Shown piece after piece: positions 16,948 through 24,721 of a DNA stretch of 64,000 nucleotides. The notes under the pieces are model-generated. The model ran no database searches. It was not told where the DNA came from and saw only the letters and a list, made by a program, of their open reading frames with translations. How positions within the stretch are numbered: the stretch's first letter is position 1; each line of letters opens with the position of its first letter. The DNA is from Paractinoplanes ovalisporus (lineage in GTDB: Bacteria > Actinomycetota > Actinomycetes > Mycobacteriales > Micromonosporaceae): the NCBI RefSeq assembly GCF_016834655.1, contig NZ_JAENHP010000032.1, positions 1 to 64,000 of the forward strand. Reading direction: 5' to 3'. Made by a program: the position numbers and the translations under genes.

Positions 16948-16951
<4 letters not shown>
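16511..16951 (+). CDS. Molybdenum aldehyde/xanthine oxidoreductase, 2Fe-2S subunit (PaoA-like)
   Basis: The 146-residue subunit carries two [2Fe-2S] clusters that pass electrons from the molybdenum site to FAD. The plant-type cluster is GCDHGQCGACTV plus NSC (Cys37, 42, 45, 57) and the second is CGYCTPGQIC with CRC (Cys91, 94, 128, 130). I chose ATG 16511 because the family normally begins a few residues before VNGEPHSLD; a TTG at 16478 is also open. Unlike E. coli PaoA there is no Tat leader, so the enzyme is probably cytoplasmic. It overlaps the FAD subunit start as GTGA, giving a tightly coupled three-gene operon. Confidence 0.93.
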
Positions 16952-17888
<937 letters not shown>

Positions 17889-17892
<4 letters not shown>

Positions 17893-19928
17893 CCACCACA
17901 ACCGAACGGGCCGTCGGGCAGCCGCACCGCCGCGTCGAGGGGCCGGACAAGGTCACCGGCGCCGCCCGGTACGCCGCCGAGTATCAGGTCGGCGACGATC
18001 TCGCGTACGGGTGGGTCGTGCAGTCGCCCGTCGCCCGCGGCACCCTGACCGCGGTGGCCGTCGACCCGCTGGTGGAGGCCGACGACGTGCTGGCCGTCCT
18101 CTGGCACGGCAACGCGCCCCGGCTGGGAAAGGCCGACGACCCCGAACTGGCCGTGCTGCAGAACGACCGGATCAGCTATCGCGGCCAGGCGGTGGCCCTC
18201 GTCGTGGCCCGCACCCTGGAGGCCGCCCGGGAAGCCGCGGCGTCGCTGCAGCTGGCGATCGACGCCGAGCCGCACGACACGGTGCTGCGGGCCGACCACC
18301 CCGACCTCTACACGCCCGAGAAAGTGAACCCCGACTTCCCGAGCGAGTCGTCCACCGGCGACGTGGACGCGGCGTTCGCCGGGGCGGCGGTGCGGGTCGA
18401 TGTCACGTACCGCACCCCGGCCCTGCACAACAGCCCGATGGAACCCCACGCGACCACGGCGCTGTGGGCCGGCGACGACCTCGTCCTGTACGACTCGAAC
18501 CAGCACCCGCCGGGCATCGCCGCCACCGTGGGGGCGCTGTTCGACCTGCCCGCGGCCCGGGTCCACGTGATCACCGAGCACGTCGGCGGTGGGTTCGGCT
18601 CGAAGGGCACCGCCCGGCCCAACGCCGTGCTGGCCGCGATGGGGGCCAAGGTGACCGGCCGTCCCGTGCGGCTGGCGCTGCCCCGGCAGGCGCTGTTCAG
18701 CATGGTCGGCCACCGCACGCCGACGATCCAGCAGATCCGGCTCGGGGCGACCGCCGACGGCAAGCTGACCGCGGTCGACCATCAGGCGGTCGGGCACACG
18801 TCCCGCCTGTTCGAGTTCGCCGAGCAGACCGCGGTGTCGACCCGGCACATGTACGAGGCTCCGGCCGTGCGCACCGGACACCGGCTGGCCCGCCTCGACA
18901 TGCCGACACCGCGCTGGATGCGTGCGCCCGGTGAGGCGCCCGGCATGCTGGCCCTGGAGTGCGCGATGGACGAGCTGGCCGGCTCGCTGGAGCTGGACCC
19001 GGTCGAGCTTCGCGTACGCAACACCGGCTTCGACTCGTACCGGAAATGCCTGGGTCTCGGCGCCGACCGTTTCGGCTGGCACGACCGCGATCCACGCCCC
19101 CGGCGACGCCGCGAGGGCGACTGGTGGATCGGCACCGGAGTCGCGGGCGCCACCTATCCGGCGATGATCCAGCCGTCCTCGGCGCGGGCCCGGCGCCAGC
19201 CCGACGGCGACGTCGAGGTCTCGATCGCGGCGGCCGACCTGGGCACGGGCGCGCGCACGGTGCTGACCCAGATCGCGGCGGACGCGCTCGGTCTCCCGTA
19301 CGACCGGGTCCGCGTCCGCATCGGCGACAGCACCCTGCCGCAGGCCTCGGTCGCCGGTGGCTCGTCGGGAACGGCCTCGTGGGGCTGGGCCGTCACCGGG
19401 GCGTGCCGCGCGCTCCGCGAGTCGGGTGGCCTGGACGAGGCCACCTTCGACAGCACCGCCCTGGTCGAGAAGCTGAACCAGGAAGGCAAGCACGCCTTCG
19501 GCGCCCACTTCGCGGAGGTACGGGTCGACGCCGTCACCGGCGAGGTGCGGGTGTCCCGCCTGTACGGCATGTACGCCGCCGGGCGCATCCTCAACCCGCG
19601 TACCGCCCGCAGCCAGTTCATCGGCGGCATGATCATGGGGATGGGGATGGCCCTGCACGAGGAGAGCGTGCTCGACCCCGCGATGGGAACCTGGGTCACG
19701 CACGACTTCGCCGAGTACCACGTGCCCGTCCACGCCGACGTCGAGTCGATCGAGGCGGAGTGGCTCGACGACCCCGACGAGGGCCTGAACCCGATGGGCA
19801 GCAAGGGAATCGGCGAGATCGGCATCGTGGGGTCGCCGGCCGCGATCCTGAACGCCATCCACCACGCGACCGGAATCCGGGTCCGTGATCTGCCCGCGCG
19901 CCTGGACAAGTTGTTGCCGTCGCTCTAG
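17889..19928 (+). CDS. Molybdenum oxidoreductase, molybdopterin-binding large subunit (PaoC-like)
   Basis: The 679-residue catalytic subunit binds the molybdenum cofactor and oxidises an aldehyde or N-heterocycle. RRVEGPDKVTGAARYAAEY begins the N-terminal domain, HVGGGFGSKG and RWMRAPGEAPG are cofactor-binding motifs, GGSSGTASWG contributes a second cofactor loop, and KGIGEIGIVG holds the catalytic Glu. At about 680 residues it is shorter than xanthine dehydrogenase large subunits (about 750-780), as in the PaoC group. It starts at an ATGA overlap with the FAD subunit. No XdhC-like chaperone gene is next to it. Its TAG stop shares CTAG with a converging gene fragment. Confidence 0.93.
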
Positions 19929-20039
19929 CTCTCCTTCTTGGCGATCACCCGGGTGAAGCCGAGGTAGCGGCCCCCCGTCGGCCCGGAGCATCCCGATCTC
20001 GCGGGGCAGCGCCTCACGGGCGAAGTCGTTCCCGGTCAC
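19925..20039 (-). pseudogene. Possible frameshifted small gene or 3' gene fragment
   Basis: From GTG 20039 the minus strand reads MTGNDFAREALPREIGMLRA, then meets a run of six G (19970-19975 on the plus strand as C). Skipping one base there continues as GRYLGFTRVIAKKES and ends at TAG 19925-19927, giving 37 residues that read like real protein. The TAG lies in a CTAG shared with the convergent oxidoreductase stop, the same arrangement as at 2475-2478, which supports a true gene end. A TAA two codons upstream of the GTG limits extension. I do not recognise the family. Confidence 0.3.
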
Positions 20040-20045
20040 CTCGGG

Positions 20046-20054
20046 TTATCCACA
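20046..20054 (+). promoter_or_regulatory. DnaA-box-like TTATCCACA
   Basis: A perfect match to the classical DnaA box, alone in the gap upstream of the GNAT gene. A single box is not an origin; it may be coincidental or act in DnaA titration or regulation. Confidence 0.3.
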
Positions 20055-20124
20055 ATTCTGGGCTGTCCATAGGCTGCGGGATTCTCGGTGGCGTCGGCGT
20101 CTGCCGGCTTGCCACGATGCGTCC

Positions 20125-20817
20125 ATGGGTGACGAATCCTTGCTTCAGCGGGTGCGGCACCTCTGGGCCGAGCTGGCGGGGGCGCCGGTCGGCTTCGTGG
20201 AGGGCGAGGCCGATGTGGCTGTCTCGCCGGGGTCGCGGCTGTGTCCGCCGGGGTGGGCGGGCATCGTCACGCTGGGCGGGGCCACCATCGCGACCGCGCC
20301 CGACGAGGAGTCGGCTGGGCTGTTGCGGCCGGCCCTGAAGGAGTCGGCCGAGCTCGCTGTTCTGTGGGAGCGGCTGCCGATCGCCGACGTGCTCGGGCCG
20401 GCCACGTTGGCCTACTGCGATGCGACCGGGTTCCGGCCGGTGCCGGGGGCGGCCGCGGGCGTGATCGAGGCGGCGGGGCTTGAGGCGTTGCGGGGGCGGG
20501 TGTCGGCGGAGGACGACGGGGAAGGGGGGCTGGGCGAGATCTCGTCGCGGGCATTTGGCGTACGGGAAAAGGGTCTTGTGCTGGCGGCCGCGGGATATGA
20601 GGTCTGGCCGCACGGGACGGCACATCTCAGCGTGCTCACCGACCCGGAGCATCGGGGGCGGGGGCTTGCGCGGCGGGCGGCCTCGGCGGCGGTGGGGGAG
20701 GCGCTCGAGGCGGGGCTTCTGCCGCAGTGGCGGGCGCGGCCCGAGGCGTCGAGGCGGGTGGCGCGGGCGCTGGGGTTCCGGGAACTGGGGGTGCAGGTCA
20801 GCGTGCGGTTGGCATGA
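20125..20817 (+). CDS. GNAT-family acetyltransferase
   Basis: The 230-residue protein has a variable N-terminal half and a clear C-terminal acetyltransferase domain of FR47/GNAT type: AHLSVLTDPEHRGRGLARRAASAAVGEAL, where HRGRGLA is the acetyl-CoA loop, then ARPEASRRVARALGFRELG. The N-terminal half (about residues 1-120) probably forms a second, degenerate GNAT lobe. ATG 20125 follows a short gap with no strong ribosome site. The substrate is unknown. Its last codons (VQVSVRLA) and stop are the first unit of a five-copy tandem repeat that continues beyond the gene. Confidence 0.82.
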   Translation: MGDESLLQRVRHLWAELAGAPVGFVEGEADVAVSPGSRLCPPGWAGIVTLGGATIATAPDEESAGLLRPALKESAELAVLWERLPIADVLGPATLAYCDATGFRPVPGAAAGVIEAAGLEALRGRVSAEDDGEGGLGEISSRAFGVREKGLVLAAAGYEVWPHGTAHLSVLTDPEHRGRGLARRAASAAVGEALEAGLLPQWRARPEASRRVARALGFRELGVQVSVRLA

Positions 20818-20988
20818 AGGTCAAGCGAGGGTCCGGGTCGGCGTGCGGTGTGTGTAGAGCCGGCGAGGGGTCCAGGTCAGCGTGCGGTTTGCGTTAAGAG
20901 CGCGCGAAGGCCGGGTCAGCGTGCGGTTTGCGTGAAGAGCAAGCGAGGGTGCGGGTCATTCTGCGGCATTCATGAAGATCAACTGGGG
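20791..20988. repeat. Five tandem copies of the GNAT gene tail, each with the stop-codon position
   Basis: Units begin at 20791, 20831, 20870, 20909 and 20949 (39-40 bp each). The first is the true end of the gene. Each unit has the order G-T-x-C-x-G-G-T-C, GTGCGG-like core, then a stop triplet at the same place: TGA, TAG, TTA (lost), TGA, TGA. Units are diverged in sequence but not in layout. The rest of the gap to 21059 shows no gene. Confidence 0.85.
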
Positions 20989-21059
20989 GAATGAACGAAC
21001 CGCCCCGGCGTCGGAGAATCGGCGACGAGGCGGCTCGGGATCGAGGGCGTTTCAGCGGG

Positions 21060-22205
21060 TCAGGCTGTCGTGCACGGGGAACCGTTCAGCGTGAAAGCGG
21101 ACGGCGCGGCGGTGGATCCGGAGTGGGTGGCCTGGAATCCGAACGACGTGGTGCCGCCGGGCGGAATCGCGCCGTTCCACGAGACGTTCCGGGCGGTCAC
21201 CGCGCCACTGGAACCGGTCAATGCGGCGTTCCAGGAACTGGTGATCGCCTGGCCGGCCGGCAACGTGAAGCCGAGCGTCCAGCCGTTCAACGCCGTCGAT
21301 CCGGTATTCGCCACTGTCACATTGGCGGTGAGGCCGGTATTCCATGTGTTCGTGGAGTAAGTGATGCGGCACGCAGCGGTACCGGGTGTCGGCGGGTTAG
21401 TAGTCGGCGGAGTGGTGGAAGGAGGATTACTGGGAGTGGTCCCGCCGTTGCCGTTCACCTGTGCGGCGAAATCGGTGACCGCGAGACCGGCGCCGCCGAT
21501 CCACGGCTCGAATCCGGCCTGAATGCTTGTCAAATACCAACTGCTGGTGATGGCGCCGCGATTTTGCACGTCGCGGATGAAGTCGAGGACGCTGAAGCTC
21601 CAGCTGGAGATCGCGGAGGGGGCGACGTAGGAGACGACGGCATTCGAGCCGTTGCTGCCCTGCCATACCTGCCAGGTCCGGCCGCCGACGGTGGCGTTGC
21701 CGACCACCGACCCGATCGGCTGGATCGAGCCCTGGCGGTTGAACCAGATCATGATCTCCTGCTGGCTGACGCCGTCGGTCTTCGGTGCCGGGTCCAGCCA
21801 GATGTCGTACGCGGCGTCGTAGGTCGCGCCGGACACGTACTGGTAGCTGATGCTGCTCGTCGCGCTCGTGATGTCGCTGACCCGGATCGGCAGGTTCGTC
21901 CCGGGCGAGCATTTCGTGTAGTGGCAACCGAGGTAGACCGCCGGATAGGAGACCGGGGCGCCGCTCGTGTTGCCCGTGCCCTGCTGGCTGGTGATGGCGA
22001 AACCGGTGCTGGTGACGTTGATGCACTGCTGGGCCGAGGTGCCCCAGCGGTTGTTCATCACGACGTAGCGGCCGCCGATCGTGGTGCTGCCGTACTGGTC
22101 GCAGATCTGGGTGTCGGCGGCGGCCGGACCGGCGACGGCGAAGCCGGTCACGGTGGCGGCTGCGAGCAGGCCGGCGGCGAGGCCGGCGCGGAGAAGGCGG
22201 CGCAT
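21060..22205 (-). CDS. Secreted GH12 endoglucanase with C-terminal CBM2
   Basis: The 381-residue secreted enzyme cleaves beta-1,4-glucan. Residues 1-30 are a signal peptide (RRLLRAGLAAGLLAAATV, cleavage after AGPAAA). Residues 31-255 are a glycoside hydrolase family 12 domain, with Glu150 (QQEIMIWF) as nucleophile and Glu233 (AGFEPWIGG) as acid/base. A Pro/Thr linker leads to a family 2 cellulose-binding module (about 280-381, ACRITYSTNTWNTGLTANV) closed by a disulfide-forming Cys pair. I chose ATG 22205 because it opens the signal peptide and follows GAGGAG by 9 bases. A 14-bp CebR-type palindrome lies upstream, so induction by cello-oligosaccharides is likely. Confidence 0.95.
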   Translation of the reverse strand: MRRLLRAGLAAGLLAAATVTGFAVAGPAAADTQICDQYGSTTIGGRYVVMNNRWGTSAQQCINVTSTGFAITSQQGTGNTSGAPVSYPAVYLGCHYTKCSPGTNLPIRVSDITSATSSISYQYVSGATYDAAYDIWLDPAPKTDGVSQQEIMIWFNRQGSIQPIGSVVGNATVGGRTWQVWQGSNGSNAVVSYVAPSAISSWSFSVLDFIRDVQNRGAITSSWYLTSIQAGFEPWIGGAGLAVTDFAAQVNGNGGTTPSNPPSTTPPTTNPPTPGTAACRITYSTNTWNTGLTANVTVANTGSTALNGWTLGFTLPAGQAITSSWNAALTGSSGAVTARNVSWNGAIPPGGTTSFGFQATHSGSTAAPSAFTLNGSPCTTA

Positions 22206-22248
22206 TTCGTCAGCTCCTCGGGGAGGGGGAACCCGCGGGGACGGGTCT

Positions 22249-22262
22249 TGGGAGCGCTCCCA
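22249..22262. promoter_or_regulatory. CebR-type operator TGGGAGCGCTCCCA
   Basis: A perfect 14-bp palindrome, identical to the box bound by the cellobiose-responsive LacI-family repressor CebR in Streptomyces, about 45 bp upstream of the GH12 cellulase start. No cebR gene is in the window. Confidence 0.85.
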
Positions 22263-22487
22263 CGCTACGTTACAGGACATTCACGAGTGTGAAAAGAGCC
22301 GGAAGTCGGGCCTCGGCGAGCCGCCACCCGTGGGGAGTAACCGGGGGTGGAATTGCGACATGCGGAAGGGGGCAATTTGCACTAGGAGTTATCGCAAGTC
22401 AGAATGAAAGCGTATCGACATTCCACGGCGATGCCGCACGCGCATAGTCGTGGCTCAAATGACATCGCTGTAGGAGCGGGGCACACC

Positions 22488-22832
22488 ATGGCCAAGCAGG
22501 TAATAACCCTTCTGACCGACGACCTCGACGGCGGCGAGGCCGACCGCACCGTCGAGTTCGGACTGGACGGTGTGAACTACACGATCGACCTCTCCGAGAA
22601 GAACGCCGGGAAGCTGCGTAAGGCGCTCGACCCGTTCCTGAATGCCGCGACCAGGGTCGGCCGTACGGCGGTGGTCTCCCCGACGCGGCGTGCCGCACCG
22701 GCGAGCACCGGCCGGGCCAGCCGCGACCAGAATCAGGCGATTCGCGAGTGGGCGAACAAGAACGGCTACGAGGTCTCCGAGCGCGGGCGCATCCCGAGCC
22801 ACATCGTGGAGGCGTACCACAGCAAGCGATAG
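22488..22832 (+). CDS. lsr2: Lsr2-family nucleoid-associated protein
   Basis: This 114-residue protein is the actinobacterial xenogeneic silencer that binds AT-rich DNA and bridges it. The N-terminal dimerisation half is MAKQVITLLTDDLDGGEADR followed by VEFGLDGVNYTIDLS. A Pro/Ala/Arg linker leads to the DNA-binding half, NQAIREWANKNGYEVSERGR, with the arginine hook in ERGRIPSHIVEAYHS; here RGR takes the place of the more usual AT-hook-like RGR in the same position. ATG 22488 follows TAGGAG by about 11 bases. Transcription probably ends at the hairpin beginning at 22857. Its end is partly duplicated (AGCAAGCG at 22821 and 22841). Confidence 0.95.
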   Translation: MAKQVITLLTDDLDGGEADRTVEFGLDGVNYTIDLSEKNAGKLRKALDPFLNAATRVGRTAVVSPTRRAAPASTGRASRDQNQAIREWANKNGYEVSERGRIPSHIVEAYHSKR

Positions 22833-22853
22833 GTTGACCCAGCAAGCGCTGAA
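22816..22853. repeat. Short duplication of the lsr2 tail
   Basis: ACCACAGCAAGCGATAGG (gene end) is followed 20 bp later by ACCCAGCAAGCGCTGAA. AGCAAGCG is exact in both and each is followed by a stop triplet (TAG, TGA), though not in the same frame. Confidence 0.45.
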
Positions 22854-22856
22854 ATG

Positions 22857-22889
22857 ACGGCGTCGCCGATCCCCGGCGGCGCCGTTTTC
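22857..22889 (+). terminator. Rho-independent-like terminator after lsr2
   Basis: ACGGCGtcGCCG...CGGCggCGCCGT forms a GC-rich hairpin followed directly by TTTTCTT. It lies 25 bp after the lsr2 stop and before the SDR start. Confidence 0.7.
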
Positions 22890-22908
22890 TTCGACAATGG
22901 GGTGGGCC

Positions 22909-23649
22909 ATGCCGGTGGTAATCGTGACGGGCGCATCGAGCGGAATCGGCCGGGTCACCGCGGAACGGCTCGCCCGCAACGGCGCCACGGTGGTGCTGGC
23001 CGCCCGCCGCGCCGACAAACTGACCGCCCTCGCCGCCGAATTGCCGAACGCCGTCGCGGTGCCCACCGACGTACGGGATCCGGCCGCCATCGCCGACCTC
23101 GTCGCGCGGGCCGCCGAGATCAACGGTCGGGTCGACGGCCTGGTCAACAACGCCGGAGTCGGCGGGGTGGCGTCCGTGCTCTCGGCCGACGACGCGGTCG
23201 AGGGCATGATCCAGGTCAACCTGCTCGCCCCGATCCGCCTCATGCGCGCGGTCGTGCCGCTCATGCGCGACCAGGGCGGCGGAGCAATCGTGAACATCGG
23301 CTCGGTCGCGGGTGAGGTCGGCATGAGCGGCGTTTATTCGGCCACCAAGTTCGCGTTGAGGGGCATGACCGATTCCGTACGCAGGGAGCTCGCCGGAACC
23401 GGAATCGGCGTCACCCTGATCGAGCCCGGCTACATCGCCGGCGCCGCCAACCGGAACCGCAGCGGCCTGCCCGGCCCGGAAATCGTCGCCGCCGCCGTCG
23501 AGAAGGCCCTGCGGCGCCCGCGCCGTCGCATGATCGTGCCGGCCCGCTACCGGGTCGCGATCCTGGCCGCGAACGTGCTGCCCGCGGTGGCCGACCGCAT
23601 GTACGCGGGCAAGGCCGCCGGCAAGGGCGACGTCAAAGGCAACCTCTGA
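22909..23649 (+). CDS. Short-chain dehydrogenase/reductase
   Basis: A 246-residue classical SDR. VIVTGASSGIGRVTAERL binds NAD(P), the Arg in AARRADK and Asp in PTDVRD help select the cofactor, LVNNAGVGG is the NNAG motif, and GSVAG with VYSATKFAL provides Ser and Tyr-x-x-x-Lys. IEPGYIAGAANRN is the usual post-catalytic motif. I chose ATG 22909 over ATG 22897 because it begins right at the first strand and follows GGGGTGGG. The substrate is unknown. The gene tail is echoed about 120 bp downstream. Confidence 0.88.
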   Translation: MPVVIVTGASSGIGRVTAERLARNGATVVLAARRADKLTALAAELPNAVAVPTDVRDPAAIADLVARAAEINGRVDGLVNNAGVGGVASVLSADDAVEGMIQVNLLAPIRLMRAVVPLMRDQGGGAIVNIGSVAGEVGMSGVYSATKFALRGMTDSVRRELAGTGIGVTLIEPGYIAGAANRNRSGLPGPEIVAAAVEKALRRPRRRMIVPARYRVAILAANVLPAVADRMYAGKAAGKGDVKGNL

Positions 23650-23771
23650 GCTTGGGTAGGGCCGTCCGCGGTTTCTGGGCTCGGGTAGGGCTGTCGGCCG
23701 GGGTGGCGTCGAGGCGGTCTCTGAGCGAGGGCGGGGCCGTCGACACGGGCGCCGTCAAGGGCAACCTCTCA
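23625..23771. repeat. Duplicated SDR gene tail with three 22-bp units
   Basis: The gene end GGCGACGTCAAAGGCAACCT (23628 on) reappears as GGCGCCGTCAAGGGCAACCT at 23749. Between them, 22-bp units starting TCTGAG/TCTGGG and ending GTC occur at 23645-23666, 23674-23695 and 23720-23741. The first contains the true stop TGA. This accounts for most of the 320-bp gap before the small acidic gene; the remainder holds two DnaA-box-like words and no convincing gene. Confidence 0.75.
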
Positions 23772-23774
23772 ACC

Positions 23775-23803
23775 TGTGGACAGCGCGACCCCGCTGTGGA
23801 CAA
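23775..23803. promoter_or_regulatory. Pair of DnaA-box-like sites
   Basis: TGTGGACAG (23775) and TGTGGACAA (23795; the reverse of the actinobacterial consensus TTGTCCACA) lie in the same orientation exactly 20 bp apart in a non-coding gap. Two boxes on the same DNA face could bind DnaA, but there is no origin-like cluster. Confidence 0.35.
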
Positions 23804-23969
23804 CCCGCGGGCGGGCTTGACAAGGCGTAACGTCCCAACCGCTCCCCAGGGCGGGTGGGGGTTTGGGATGGCTGCTCCTAGAGGGAAGATCAACTTCCAG
23901 GGGAAGATCGACTGAGCCTGGCCCTCGGTGGGGGTGCGTCGGTGGGTCGTCCGGGGGTATACCGAGGGC

Positions 23970-24140
23970 ATGAGCGATCCGGACAATGACTTCTCGAGCG
24001 TTGCCGAGCCCGGCACCAGCGGGGCGGAAGCGGCGGATGGCGACTACGAGTACGACGAGGCGCACGGTGGTGGCGATGAGCCGACCGTGCCCGCGAATTT
24101 GGGGGACGAACTGCCCCCATTAAAACGACCGGTCGAATAA
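23970..24140 (+). CDS. Small acidic protein of unknown function
   Basis: A 56-residue, strongly acidic, low-complexity protein (MSDPDNDFSSVAEPGTSGAE...DYEYDEAHGGGDEP, ending in PPLKRPVE). No membrane segment or cysteine. ATG 23970 is preceded by CGAGGG at short spacing. Composition and codon use suit a real but disordered protein; I know no family. It converges on the PNPOx-like gene. Confidence 0.5.
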   Translation: MSDPDNDFSSVAEPGTSGAEAADGDYEYDEAHGGGDEPTVPANLGDELPPLKRPVE

Positions 24141-24168
24141 CCAACAGCCCGTCCCGCAACGGCGGCGT

Positions 24169-24672
24169 TCAGAGGACCCTCGCGCGGTGGTCCTGGGCTA
24201 TGTCGTGCAGAGCGCAACCCTGGCGTGGCTCGCGCGGGCACAGCACCCACAGTTCGGTGGCGGCTGCCTGGTACATGCGCCACGTCGAGTCGCCCGTGAT
24301 GTCCTCGTGGGTGATGGCGCTGCCGCCTCGGGACGGCGGGCCGGGGTAGTACGGCAGGGCGTCGTCCAGGGCGGCGGGTGGGATCTCGCGGGCCTCGCCC
24401 ACGGCGTACACCGCTCGGCCGTGGTAGGGCGGAACGGTGGAGTCGAAGACCGTGATGCTCACCGCGGGACGGGTCGCCAGGTTGCGGGAGTGTTCGGCGT
24501 CGACCGACGACATCCAGTAGAAGTCCCAGTCGGGGCCGGCCGAGAAATAGACCGGGCTCGTCCACGGCCGGCCGTCGCGGGAGACGGTGCCGAGCGTGAG
24601 GTAGCGGTTCGTGTCGAGCAGCTCCCGGGCGTGCGCGGCCAGGCTCTCGTGCGGCTGATCGGGGTCCACCAT
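24169..24672 (-). CDS. Pyridoxamine 5'-phosphate oxidase-like flavoprotein
   Basis: The 167-residue protein has the split-barrel FMN-binding fold of the PNPOx-like family: LTLGTVSRDGRPWTSPVYFS forms the first strands and FMN loop, DFYWMSSVDAEHSRNLATRP the phosphate-binding region, and VSITVFDSTVPPYHG the next strands, with ATELWVLCP near the end. Such proteins bind FMN, F420 or haem; the cofactor cannot be fixed from sequence. The start ATG 24672 lacks a strong ribosome site. The frame is open further upstream but only antisense to non-coding sequence. Confidence 0.8.
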   Translation of the reverse strand: MVDPDQPHESLAAHARELLDTNRYLTLGTVSRDGRPWTSPVYFSAGPDWDFYWMSSVDAEHSRNLATRPAVSITVFDSTVPPYHGRAVYAVGEAREIPPAALDDALPYYPGPPSRGGSAITHEDITGDSTWRMYQAAATELWVLCPREPRQGCALHDIAQDHRARVL

Positions 24673-24721
24673 GGAGACCAGGCTAGGGCTCACCGGCCGG
24701 TCACGCAGGAGTAAGAGGGCG

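Noticed and set aside
23868..23915. 15-codon frame MAAPRGKINFQGKID
   Set aside because: No ribosome site and too short to judge; chance is likely.
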